64,000 bases of DNA, taken from contig NZ_JACBYW010000005.1 in NCBI RefSeq assembly GCF_013408175.1, forward strand, positions 62,001-126,000, in the 5' to 3' direction. The notes beneath the pieces were generated by a model. That model did not search any database. It was not told where the DNA came from and was given only the letters and a program-made list of their open reading frames with translations. This DNA is from Actinopolyspora biskrensis (GTDB taxonomy: Bacteria; Actinomycetota; Actinomycetes; Mycobacteriales; Pseudonocardiaceae). Positions 43,206-51,591 of this stretch are shown here, one piece after another. The stretch's first letter is position 1; the number at the start of each line of letters is the position of its first letter. A program made the translations under genes and the position numbers.

Positions 43206-44105
43206 ATGGTGCGACGGATGGCCGCGTGGACCGCGGCGCTGGGGATGCTGCTCCCACTGACCGGCGGGGAGGCGGTCGCCTCCCCCGCGGCGGAGGAACC
43301 GCCCTCCGGAGGTGAGTTCTCCGCGCTCACCTACAACGTCGCCGGACTGCCGGACTGGATCTCGGGGAGCGACCCGGCGACCAACACCCCGTTGATCGGC
43401 GAGCGCCTGAACGACTACGACCTGGTCAACGTCCAGGAGGACTTCAACTACCACGACGAGCTCTACGAGCGCGACGAGCACCCCCACCGCACCGAGACCA
43501 GCGGACCGGCGATGTTCGGCGACGGGCTGAACACGCTCTCCGAGTACCGCGTCGACGATTTCCGGCGGGTCACCTGGGACGACTGCCACGGCACCGACTG
43601 CCTCACCCCCAAGGGGTTCACGTTCGCGCGGATCGAGCTCGCAGCGGGGGCGAGCCTGGACCTGTACAACGTGCACGCCAACGCGGGAACCGCTCCGGGC
43701 GACCTCGCGGCCAGGAGGTCCAACCTGGACCAGTTGTCGGAGTTCCTCGGGAACAACTCGGAAGGCAACGCGGTGCTGGTGATGGGCGACACCAACACGC
43801 GCTACACCAGGGAGGGCGACAACATCCGCGCGCTGGTAGACGCCAACGGGCTGACCGACGCGTGGGTGACCCTGGAGCGCTCCGGGACCCGGCCCACCCG
43901 GGGAGCCGAACCGTTGGTCTGCGACCAGCAGCGTCCGAGCGATTCCTGCGAGGTGGTGGACAAGGTGCTGTACCGCGGCGGCGAGGGTACGGACCTCACC
44001 GCGCGGGAGTACGGCAACGAACACACCGCCTTCCTCGACGACGCGGGCGAGCCGTTGTCCGATCACTTTCCGCACGCGGTGCGTTTCACGTGGAGCGCCG
44101 CCTAG
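43206..44105 (+). CDS. Secreted endonuclease/exonuclease/phosphatase-fold hydrolase
   Basis: The 299-residue protein has a signal peptide (residues 1 to about 28, ending near AVAS). The EEP metal-dependent phosphodiesterase motifs are FSALTYNVAGLP, LVNVQEDFN (metal glutamate), DLYNVHANAG (histidine), VLVMGDTNTRY (aspartate and asparagine) and LSDHFPHAV (terminal DH). The pattern and the GLPDWIS segment suit an extracellular sphingomyelinase- or nuclease-like enzyme. ATG 43206 is chosen for the GGAG at eight bases. Its 3' end overlaps the convergent ABC ATPase gene by 20 bp. Confidence 0.87.
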   Translation: MVRRMAAWTAALGMLLPLTGGEAVASPAAEEPPSGGEFSALTYNVAGLPDWISGSDPATNTPLIGERLNDYDLVNVQEDFNYHDELYERDEHPHRTETSGPAMFGDGLNTLSEYRVDDFRRVTWDDCHGTDCLTPKGFTFARIELAAGASLDLYNVHANAGTAPGDLAARRSNLDQLSEFLGNNSEGNAVLVMGDTNTRYTREGDNIRALVDANGLTDAWVTLERSGTRPTRGAEPLVCDQQRPSDSCEVVDKVLYRGGEGTDLTAREYGNEHTAFLDDAGEPLSDHFPHAVRFTWSAA

Positions 44106-45705
44106 CGGGGCGGTCGTTCCGGCCCGCAGACAGAGCGGCTCCCGGGGCGTCACGTGCGGCGGTCACCAGCTCCGCCGCCGCTGCTGACCCGGGCCGGGCC
44201 AGCAGCCGCTCGGTCGGCGCGTGTTCGACGCACCGTCCCGCGTCGAGCACCAGGATCTCGTCGACAAGCGACGCGACGGCGGGGAGGTCGTGGCTGATGA
44301 GCACCAACCCGATCGCGGTGTCCGCGGTGAGCCGGCGCAGCAGTCCGAGCAGTTCGGCCTGACCGACCACGTCCTGGGCGGAGGTGATCTCGTCGCAGAC
44401 GAGTACGTCGGGCTCGGCCAGCAGGGCCCGCGCCAGCGCCGCGCGCTGCAGCTGGCCACCCGACAACCCCGCGGGGCGTCGCCGTGCGGCCGCCCGGTCC
44501 AACCCGACCGAGTTCAGTGTCCGCGTCACCCCCTGCCGGACGGACTCCTCGTCCGCCCTCCCGGCCGGCCGGACCGTCCGCGCCAGTTGTGCACCGATCG
44601 CCCGGAACTCGTCGAACGAGGCCCGCGCGTCCTGATGGACGTACTGGACCCGGGTGCGCTGTCTCCGGCTCCTGCGGTTGATATCGCTCGGCAGCGTTTT
44701 GCCGTGCAACTCCACCCGCCCGGCGTCCGGGACGGCGAGCCCGGCCAGACACCGCGCCAGCGTGGTCTTGCCGCTGCCGGACCTGCCCACCACGGCGGTG
44801 CGGGAACCGGGAGCGACGCTCAGGTCGACACCGCGCAGCAGCTCCGCCCCGGAGGCGGTCCGCTTGCGCAGGCCGCTCGCCCGGAGCCCCCCTGCCGGGG
44901 TTCGAGTTCCCCCGGCGGCAGGGGCGCGGACGGTTGCGGGGAGCCGAGGCTCCGCCGCCAGCAGCTCCCCGGTGTGCTCGTGCGCGGGATCGTCGAGTAC
45001 GCGCTCCGCCGGACCTTGCTCCGCGACGGAGCCCGCGCGCAGCACCAGCACCTCGTCGGCCATCCCGCGCGCCGCCCCGAGGTCGTGGGTGAGCAGCACC
45101 AATCCGGTCCCGTTCCGGGCGAGCTCCCGCAGCGTGGCCAGCGTGCCCGCGCGGGTGACCGCGTCCAGTCCTGTGGTGGGCTCGTCGAGCACCAGCAGTT
45201 CGGGCTCGGCGATCAGCGCGTGGGCCAGCGCCACCCGTTGTTGCTGTCCCCCGGAGAGCTGGTGCGGATAGCGGCGCAGCAACCGCCGTTCGGGAGTCAG
45301 TCCCGCGGTCTCCACGGCACGCACCACGGCGGCGTCGCGCTCGGAACGCGTGGTGCGACACGCCGCGGCGAACTCGTGGAGCACGTTGCCGACGCGGCGC
45401 ACCGGATTCAGCACCGCCGAGGGGTGCTGCGGCAGATAACCGATCCTTCCCGCGCGCAGCGCCCTGCGCGCTCGCTCGCTCGGGGTCAGCAGTTCCGCAC
45501 CGTCCAGGCGCACGCTGCCGGACAGCGCGACGTCCGAGCGGTGCTCTCCCTGCAGCGCCAGACCCAGCGTGGTTTTGCCGCTGCCGGACTCGCCGAGCAC
45601 GAACAGCACGGAACCGTGCCGCACCCGTAGGTCTACTCCTCCGAGCAGCCGGGTGGTCCGCGTGCGTGCCCCCAGTTCGCGCACGTCGAGCAGTGGTCGG
45701 CTCAT
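44086..45705 (-). CDS. Fused double ATP-binding protein of a Nik/Dpp/Opp-type ABC importer
   Basis: The 539-residue protein joins the two ATPases that are usually separate (NikD and NikE, or DppD and DppF). The first half has Walker A GESGSGKTTL (about residue 38), QHPSAVLNPVRRVG, signature LSGGQQQRVALAHAL and Walker B LLVLDEPTTGLD. The second has GRSGSGKTTL, YVHQDARASFDE, signature LSGGQLQRAALARAL and Walker B VLVCDEITSAQD. ATG 45705 overlaps the upstream permease stop (ATGA). It powers import by the adjacent SBP5-type system. Confidence 0.92.
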   Translation of the reverse strand: MSRPLLDVRELGARTRTTRLLGGVDLRVRHGSVLFVLGESGSGKTTLGLALQGEHRSDVALSGSVRLDGAELLTPSERARRALRAGRIGYLPQHPSAVLNPVRRVGNVLHEFAAACRTTRSERDAAVVRAVETAGLTPERRLLRRYPHQLSGGQQQRVALAHALIAEPELLVLDEPTTGLDAVTRAGTLATLRELARNGTGLVLLTHDLGAARGMADEVLVLRAGSVAEQGPAERVLDDPAHEHTGELLAAEPRLPATVRAPAAGGTRTPAGGLRASGLRKRTASGAELLRGVDLSVAPGSRTAVVGRSGSGKTTLARCLAGLAVPDAGRVELHGKTLPSDINRRSRRQRTRVQYVHQDARASFDEFRAIGAQLARTVRPAGRADEESVRQGVTRTLNSVGLDRAAARRRPAGLSGGQLQRAALARALLAEPDVLVCDEITSAQDVVGQAELLGLLRRLTADTAIGLVLISHDLPAVASLVDEILVLDAGRCVEHAPTERLLARPGSAAAAELVTAARDAPGAALSAGRNDRPARRRST

Positions 45706-46511
45706 GTGCGTACCGTCCTTCGGCGCGACAGCGCCCCGTCCACCACGAGGTTGACCCCCGCGCACAGCGAGACCAGCAGCATCGCCGGGGCCAGGACCGC
45801 CCACGGCTGGACGAACAGCGCGTCCCTGTTGAGCTCGACCAGCACGGCCCAGTCCGTGGCGGTGGAGGACAGGCCGAGTCCCAGGAAGTTGGCCGAGGCC
45901 ATCAGGTAGAGCACCAGGTTGAGCCGGGTTCCCGCGTCCACCGCCACGGGGCCGAGGATCGATCGTCCAATGTAGATAAACCGGGCCCGCGGGCGCGATT
46001 CTCCCTGCATGGTCATCGCCTCGAGCGCGGTTCCGCACCCGGGAGCCAGTGCGGCGCCCTGCGCGATCCGTACCACGGCGGGCAGTTGCAGGACGGCGAT
46101 CGCGATGACCAGGGTGCCCGTACCGCGCCGGCCGGTGGCAGCCAGCACCAACAGCACCAACAGCCCGGGGAGCGCGAGCAGGGAATCCAGCAGCCGCAGC
46201 AGCAGCCGGCTCGCCCATTGCCGCCCTCCGACGGTCAGCAGCGCCAGCGGAACCCCGATCAGATAGGACAGCAGCAACGCCGCACCGGTCATCGTCACGA
46301 TCGAGGTTCCGCCGCCCAGCGCCAGGGTGAGGACGTCGCGTCCCAGCTCGTCGGTGCCCAGGGGATGGTCGGCGCCCGGGGAGTGCAGCGCGCCCGCATC
46401 CGAGCTGGCCGGTCCGGCCAGGAGCGGCCCGATCAGTGCCGTGAGCAGCGGGACGCCGAGCAGTACCCAGCCGGCCGCCGCGATCGGCCCGCCCGTTGCC
46501 GAACGCTTCAA
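45702..46511 (-). CDS. ABC importer permease, NikC/DppC type
   Basis: The 269-residue permease has about six hydrophobic helices, the N-terminal HPLGTDELGRDVLTLALGGG motif of DppC/NikC proteins and the EAA-like cytoplasmic loop EAMTMQGESRPRARFIYIGR. The TTG at 46511 overlaps the preceding permease stop and has GAGGTGG upstream. It pairs with the NikB-type permease. Confidence 0.9.
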   Translation of the reverse strand: MKRSATGGPIAAAGWVLLGVPLLTALIGPLLAGPASSDAGALHSPGADHPLGTDELGRDVLTLALGGGTSIVTMTGAALLLSYLIGVPLALLTVGGRQWASRLLLRLLDSLLALPGLLVLLVLAATGRRGTGTLVIAIAVLQLPAVVRIAQGAALAPGCGTALEAMTMQGESRPRARFIYIGRSILGPVAVDAGTRLNLVLYLMASANFLGLGLSSTATDWAVLVELNRDALFVQPWAVLAPAMLLVSLCAGVNLVVDGALSRRRTVRT

Positions 46512-47440
46512 GGTGCCACCTCGCGTCGTGGGACGAGTCGTCGTGCGGCGATGTCGGCGAGCAGGTTCACCGTGACCGTCGTGGCGGCGAACATCAGCGC
46601 GTACCCCTGCACGGTCGGCAGGTCCCGGGTCCTGACGGCGTCGACGAAACCGGAACCGAGGCCGGGGAGCGCGAACAGCGCTTCCACGACCACCACGCCG
46701 CCGAGCAGACCGTCCACAGTGCGCGCGAGTTGTTGCACGGCGGCCCCCGCCGCGTTGGGCAGCACGTGCCGGAACAGCACGACTCGTTCGGGCAGCCCGT
46801 GCATGCGGGCGTGACTCGCGTACTCGGCGGTGTGGGCCTCGGCCACCCCGATGCGGATCTGACGTGTCAGGGCGCACAGCTGTTTGCACACCAGCACCAC
46901 GACGGGCAGCACCAGCACGGCCGGGTACGCCAGCAGCGAGGTTCCCGAGATCCCGGCCGCCGTGGCGGGCAACCAACCCAGCCGGAGCGAGAACAGCCCG
47001 ACCAGCAGCAGCCCCAACGCGAACTCGGGCACCGAGTCGAGCAGCACCACGACCGAGTTCACGGCACGGTCCAGCGGCGATCCGCGCCGCAGGCCGGTCA
47101 GCACTCCGATCGCGAGCGCCAGCGGCAGGATGACCCCGAGCGCGCAGGAGGTGAGCACCACCGTGGTGGCGAGTCCGTCGGCGATCTCCTCGGCCACCGG
47201 TTTCCCGGTCAGCAGCGAGGTCCCCAGATCTCCGTGCGCGAGACCGCCGAACCACTCCAGCAGACGACTCGGGAGCGGTTCGTCCAGCCCGAGTCGTTCG
47301 CGCAACGCGGCGATCTGCTCCGAGGTGCCGTGCCTGCCCAGGATCACCACGGCGGTGTCGCCGGGCAGCAACGCGCTCAGCGCGAAGACCGCCACGGTGA
47401 CCCCGAGGACCTGCAGCAGCGCGATCCCGATCCGCCTCAT
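46508..47440 (-). CDS. ABC importer permease, NikB/DppB type
   Basis: The 310-residue permease begins RRIGIALLQVLGVTVAVFAL, with the periplasmic LRERLGLDEPLPSRLLEWF and GDLGTSLLTGKPVAEEIADG segments of DppB/NikB proteins. The cytoplasmic loop is YASHARMHGLPERVVLFRHV, followed by LPNA. About six membrane helices. It is separated from the binding-protein gene by 235 bp carrying a module A repeat. Confidence 0.92.
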   Translation of the reverse strand: MRRIGIALLQVLGVTVAVFALSALLPGDTAVVILGRHGTSEQIAALRERLGLDEPLPSRLLEWFGGLAHGDLGTSLLTGKPVAEEIADGLATTVVLTSCALGVILPLALAIGVLTGLRRGSPLDRAVNSVVVLLDSVPEFALGLLLVGLFSLRLGWLPATAAGISGTSLLAYPAVLVLPVVVLVCKQLCALTRQIRIGVAEAHTAEYASHARMHGLPERVVLFRHVLPNAAGAAVQQLARTVDGLLGGVVVVEALFALPGLGSGFVDAVRTRDLPTVQGYALMFAATTVTVNLLADIAARRLVPRREVAP

Positions 47441-47477
47441 AGAGGTTCTCCGCTCTCCCCCGGCGTAGCTGGTCGCT

Positions 47478-47572
47478 TGGCGGAGCCCCGCGCGGGCTCG
47501 TGAGCGGGTGCCCCGAGCTCGGGCAGCTCGTTCTGCGCGATGTCGGGGCCGTCCTCGCGGGAGCCCCCGCGG
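47478..47572 (+). repeat. Palindromic intergenic repeat, module A, copy 5 (diverged)
   Basis: GGCGGAGCCCCGCGCGGGCT, then TGTCGGGGCCGTCCTCGCGG and GAGCCCCCGCGGCGG match the module A frame, with more changes than other copies. It interrupts the B12-controlled operon between the binding protein and the first permease, on the strand opposite to transcription. Nothing else is seen in this gap. Confidence 0.55.
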
Positions 47573-47675
47573 CGGCGCCGGTGGATCGCGCGGAAGCTCC
47601 GGCGCCGCGGGCGGAGGAACCCCCGGTCGAACCGACAGCCCGGACGGAAAGCACCGATCGGAACGAAGGCACGCA

Positions 47676-49202
47676 TCAGCCCAGCTCGGCCCCGTCGAAC
47701 CTGGCCCAGTTCAGCGAGTTCGGCGTGGCGGCCTCCAACCCGCCGACATCACTGGAGACGGCGACGTTCCAGTCGCTGAACCCCCACACCATGACGCCGC
47801 TGTGGTTGCGCGCGTGTCGTTGCGCGTCGACGAGCAGCTCGGCGCGTTCCCGCTCGTCGGCGGTAGCCACCGCGTCGTCGAACAGCCTGTCGAACTCCGC
47901 GGAGTCGTAACCGGTGTAGTTGGCGCTCACCGAGGCCGCGCGCAGGCGCTTGGAGAGGTAGGTGGTGATCGGCAGGGCGGCGGTTCTGGTGTGCCCGGCC
48001 ACGCCGTGCTTCTTGATGTCGGAGTAGTGGGTCTCCGACGGCCCCACCCTGGGCGTGACCCTCATCCCGATCTCGCCGAGCTGCTCGGCGATCAGGTTCG
48101 CCGCCGGTTCGAAGCAGGGATCGGCCGAACTGGTGCGCAGTTCGAAGCTCAGCCCTCGGGCCCCGGCTTCGCGCAGCAGCTTCCGTGCCCGGTCCACATC
48201 ACGTTCCCGCTGCGGAACGTCCTCCGGGTAGTGCTCCAGTCCCTTGCCGAACAGGTCGTTGCCGAGTTCGCCGCGCTCGTTGAGCACCACCTCGACCAGT
48301 GCCTCGCGGTCCACGCCCGACAGCACGGCCCGCAACACGCGGTTGTCGTCGAAGGGCGGGCGGTCGACCTTGAAGGCCACCGCCTGCATGGTGCTGCGGG
48401 GAGCGGACAGCACCTCGGCCCGTTCGTCCCTTTCCACCATCTCCACCGCGTTGGCACCGATGTCGTGCGCGTAGTGAACCTGCCCCGCGAGCAGGGCGGA
48501 CACCCGCGCCTCGGCTTCGTTGACCGGCACGAACTCCAGCTCGGCGGGTTTGGGCGGACCGTCGAAGTGTCCCTCGAACCGTTCGAACACGGCCGATCCG
48601 CCGGTTTCGAAGGAGGTGAAGCGGAACGGTCCGCTGCCGACGGGGACGCCGAAGTCCGCGGTGTTCGCGGGAACGATCTCGGTGGCGGGGGCTCCCCAAG
48701 CCGCGGGAAAGGCGAAGTCCGGTTCGCCGAGCACCAGTACCAGCTCGCGTTCCGAGACCGCTTCACTGGCTCCGAAGTCCACACCGGAGAACTGGGGCCG
48801 CGCCGGTGACCCGGTGGCCGGGTCCGCGATGCGCCGATAGCTGTAGAGCACGTCCTCCGCTGTTACGGGCCTGTTGTCGTGGAACCTGGCCGCGCGCAAC
48901 CTGATCCGCCAGCGCCTGCCGTCGGCGTCCGATTCCCAGGACTCGGCGAGCCGGGGGACCGGACTCATGTCCTGGGCGTATCCGACCAGCGTGTCGAACA
49001 GCGCCTTGGAACGCGCCTGGTCGACGAACAGGGAACCGGTGTGCGGGTCGAGCGACTCCCTGCTGCCCGACACGGAGAAGGCCGCCCGGAGTCTGTTGTC
49101 GGATCTCCCGCCCGCACCGCCGCACGCCACGAGCGGTCCCGCGGCGAGCGTGCCCAGCGTTCCGGTGAGCAGTCGTCTCCTGTCGATGTTCGCCGCGGTC
49201 AT
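47676..49202 (-). CDS. SBP family 5 binding lipoprotein (NikA/DppA-like)
   Basis: The 508-residue protein is a solute-binding lipoprotein exported by Tat: the N-terminus has DRRRLLTGTLG (RRxLL) and the lipobox LVACGG near residue 27. The SBP5 signature is RLAESWESDADGRRWRIRLR with FHDNRPVTAEDVLYSYRRI. These proteins bind peptides, nickel, heme or metal-metallophore complexes. The ATG overlaps the stop of the MFS gene upstream, so the two are coupled. Under a cobalamin riboswitch, a cobalt or cobalt-metallophore ligand is the best guess. Confidence 0.92.
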   Translation of the reverse strand: MTAANIDRRRLLTGTLGTLAAGPLVACGGAGGRSDNRLRAAFSVSGSRESLDPHTGSLFVDQARSKALFDTLVGYAQDMSPVPRLAESWESDADGRRWRIRLRAARFHDNRPVTAEDVLYSYRRIADPATGSPARPQFSGVDFGASEAVSERELVLVLGEPDFAFPAAWGAPATEIVPANTADFGVPVGSGPFRFTSFETGGSAVFERFEGHFDGPPKPAELEFVPVNEAEARVSALLAGQVHYAHDIGANAVEMVERDERAEVLSAPRSTMQAVAFKVDRPPFDDNRVLRAVLSGVDREALVEVVLNERGELGNDLFGKGLEHYPEDVPQRERDVDRARKLLREAGARGLSFELRTSSADPCFEPAANLIAEQLGEIGMRVTPRVGPSETHYSDIKKHGVAGHTRTAALPITTYLSKRLRAASVSANYTGYDSAEFDRLFDDAVATADERERAELLVDAQRHARNHSGVMVWGFSDWNVAVSSDVGGLEAATPNSLNWARFDGAELG

Positions 49203-50485
49203 CCGGGGGCTGCCTTTCCTTCGGGGGTGTGTCCGGGTGTTCGATCGAGCAGACCGCGCCGGTTCAGCACGGCCGCGCCCGAGCCGCCTGCCACACCGAC
49301 CAACAACAGGCAGCACCAGGGCAACCAGCTCAGCGGTGATCCGCCGAACTCGTCGAGCAGCGCCCCGGCGAACCAGCTGACGGCGGCGGCCGCCAGCGCG
49401 GAGACCAGGTAGTAGAAGCCGTAGTACGTTCCCGCCAGGCGCGGGTTGCCCACGGCGGGCAGCAGCTCCATCGCGAACGGGTTGGTGATGGCCGTGCCGA
49501 CGGTGAACAGTGCCGTGCCGACCAGCACGGGAAGGCAGGCGAGCGCTGTCGTCCAGCCACCGGGTCCACCGAGCCCGCCGTCCCCCGCGGGCAGCAGCGG
49601 GCTGGCCACCAGGACGGGCAGGAAGGAAACGCCCATGCAGCTCAAACCGATCGCCACCGAGCGTCCGGCCGTCCACCGGCGGCGGCACCATTGGGTGATC
49701 CGCACCTGACCGAACACGCCGATCGCGGTGGAGACCACGAACACCCCGGCGATGGACCAGGCGACCCCGGACACGCGTCGGATCTCCAGCGGCAGCATCA
49801 GGTAGAGCTGGTTGTACAGCGCGAAGTACGCGGACAGCGCCAGGGTGAAGCCGAGGAAGCGACGGTTGCCGAGGACCTCGCGCCAGCTGCCGAGCACTCC
49901 CTTCTCCTGGCGTTCGATCCGTCGGCGCGGCAGCACGAGCAGCTGGGCCACGGTGAGCACCGCGAAGGCCAGGCACGCCAGCAGCGCGATCAGGCGGAAG
50001 TCGACGGTGAGCAGCCCGGCTCCGAGCAGCGGCCCGAGCAGGGTGCCCGCGTGCCCGAACACGTTGAACACCGCGAAGGCCTCGGCCTTGTTCTCCCCGG
50101 CCTCGTGCATCAGATAGGTCCGCACCGCCGGGTTGAACAGCGCACCGGCGAGTCCGGTCAGCACGGCCGCCGCGATCAGGCCGGGCAGCGTTGTGAACAC
50201 CCCGAACGATCCGAAGGCCACCACGCGCAGGGCACACCCCGCGATGATCATCGGCCGACAGCCGATCCGGTCGGCGGCCGTGCCGCCCACGAGGAACATG
50301 CCCTGCTGGCTGAGATTGCGGATTCCCAGCACCACGCCCACCACGGCCGCGCCGTAGCCGAGCTCTTCGCTCATGTACGAGGCCAGGAACGGCAGCAGCA
50401 TGTAGAAGCCGACGGTTATCCCGAACTGGTTGACGACCAGCAGTCGCGCCGCGGGGGACAGTCGGCGGAACGCCGCGTAGTTCAT
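49199..50485 (-). CDS. MFS transporter of the B12-controlled operon
   Basis: The 428-residue protein has about twelve helices and the MFS motif A as GGTAADRIGCRPMIIAG after helix 2. MLPLEIRRVSG and AITNPFAMELLPAV are other segments typical of drug or metallophore efflux carriers. ATG 50485 overlaps the stop of the PLP enzyme, and its stop overlaps the start of the binding protein, so all three are translationally coupled. Export of the product made by the two upstream enzymes is the natural inference. Confidence 0.9.
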   Translation of the reverse strand: MNYAAFRRLSPAARLLVVNQFGITVGFYMLLPFLASYMSEELGYGAAVVGVVLGIRNLSQQGMFLVGGTAADRIGCRPMIIAGCALRVVAFGSFGVFTTLPGLIAAAVLTGLAGALFNPAVRTYLMHEAGENKAEAFAVFNVFGHAGTLLGPLLGAGLLTVDFRLIALLACLAFAVLTVAQLLVLPRRRIERQEKGVLGSWREVLGNRRFLGFTLALSAYFALYNQLYLMLPLEIRRVSGVAWSIAGVFVVSTAIGVFGQVRITQWCRRRWTAGRSVAIGLSCMGVSFLPVLVASPLLPAGDGGLGGPGGWTTALACLPVLVGTALFTVGTAITNPFAMELLPAVGNPRLAGTYYGFYYLVSALAAAAVSWFAGALLDEFGGSPLSWLPWCCLLLVGVAGGSGAAVLNRRGLLDRTPGHTPEGKAAPG

Positions 50486-51591
50486 GATCGAGCACCGTCC
50501 CGTCCGCACACGGGGCACTCGGAGTCACCGGTTCGTTCGGGACACGGGTCCTCCACCCGGCGCGTTCTGCTCCAACCGCGCGCCTCGTCCGCGCGGTACG
50601 GGTGCGGTCGGACGCACGGTGGTGCCTCGAGCGCGTTCCGCGCGCGGAACTCCTCGTCGTAGACGGTGTGCCAGTAGCGGTACGGTCCGTCCGGGAACAC
50701 CGCCGTCACCCGGTCCGAGTCCAGTTCGGCCGAACACCAGGCGGCGGCCAGCGCCACGGCCCCGGTGCTCCACCCGCCCGTGACGAAGACGCTGCCCGCG
50801 AGCTCTCGGCAGGCCCACGCGGCTTCGGCGGGGCCGATCCAGTGGACCTCGTCGAACTCCTCGTAGGCGACGTTGTCCGGATGGATGCTGCTGCCCAGGC
50901 CACGCATCACCCTTGGCAGTGGTTCCGGGCCGAACAGCGCCGAACCCGGCGAATCGACTCCGACGAGCCGGACACCGGGCCGGTGGGAACGCAGTACCGA
51001 CGCGATCCCCGAGCTGTGCCCGCCGGTTCCGACGCTGCAGACCACCGCGTCCAGCCGGTCGAACTGCTCCAGGAGCTCACGGCCGAGAGCCGTGTAACCG
51101 GCGGCGTTGTCCGGGTTGTTGTACTGGTCCGGCCAGAACGCGTCCGGGTGCTCGGCCAGTATTCGAGCGACCCGGTCGCGCCGCGCGCGTTGCCATCCAC
51201 CGACGGGAGCGGGCTCGTCGACGACCTCGATCCGTGCACCGTGCGCACGCAGCAGGCTCGCGCTCGGATCGTCGAGTTCACGGTCTGCCACCAGTATCAC
51301 GGGGTGGCCGAGAGCGATGCCCACGTAACCGAGTCCGATCCCCAGGGTGCCGCTGGTGGATTCCACGATGGTGCCTCCGGGCCGCAGCTCTCCGCGCCGC
51401 CTGGCGCCGCGGATCATGGACAGCGCGGCTCTGGCCTTCATGCCACCGGGGGACACTCCTTCGAGCTTGGCCCAGAACCCGGGGTGCTCCTCGGGAAGTG
51501 GGGTCGTGACTCGTAGTACGGGGGTGTCGCCGATGAGTTCCAGCAGCGAGCGACACCTGCGTCCCCCCGCGGAGTCCGCGTTCCCGTTCAC
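50482..51591 (-). CDS. Cysteine-synthase-like PLP enzyme with Cys-containing tail
   Basis: The 369-residue protein is a fold type II PLP enzyme of the cysteine synthase/CBS family. LLELIGDTPVLRVT is the typical start, the PLP lysine is in SPGGMKARAAL, the substrate loop is ESTSGTLGIGLG (where cysteine synthases have PTSGNTGIGLA), and the phosphate-binding loop is SVGTGGHSSGIA. The altered substrate loop suggests a different substrate from OASS. A C-terminal 20 residues with three cysteines (PCPERTGDSECPVCG) look metal-binding. GTG 51591 overlaps the DUF364 stop. Confidence 0.88.
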   Translation of the reverse strand: MNGNADSAGGRRCRSLLELIGDTPVLRVTTPLPEEHPGFWAKLEGVSPGGMKARAALSMIRGARRRGELRPGGTIVESTSGTLGIGLGYVGIALGHPVILVADRELDDPSASLLRAHGARIEVVDEPAPVGGWQRARRDRVARILAEHPDAFWPDQYNNPDNAAGYTALGRELLEQFDRLDAVVCSVGTGGHSSGIASVLRSHRPGVRLVGVDSPGSALFGPEPLPRVMRGLGSSIHPDNVAYEEFDEVHWIGPAEAAWACRELAGSVFVTGGWSTGAVALAAAWCSAELDSDRVTAVFPDGPYRYWHTVYDEEFRARNALEAPPCVRPHPYRADEARGWSRTRRVEDPCPERTGDSECPVCGRDGARS

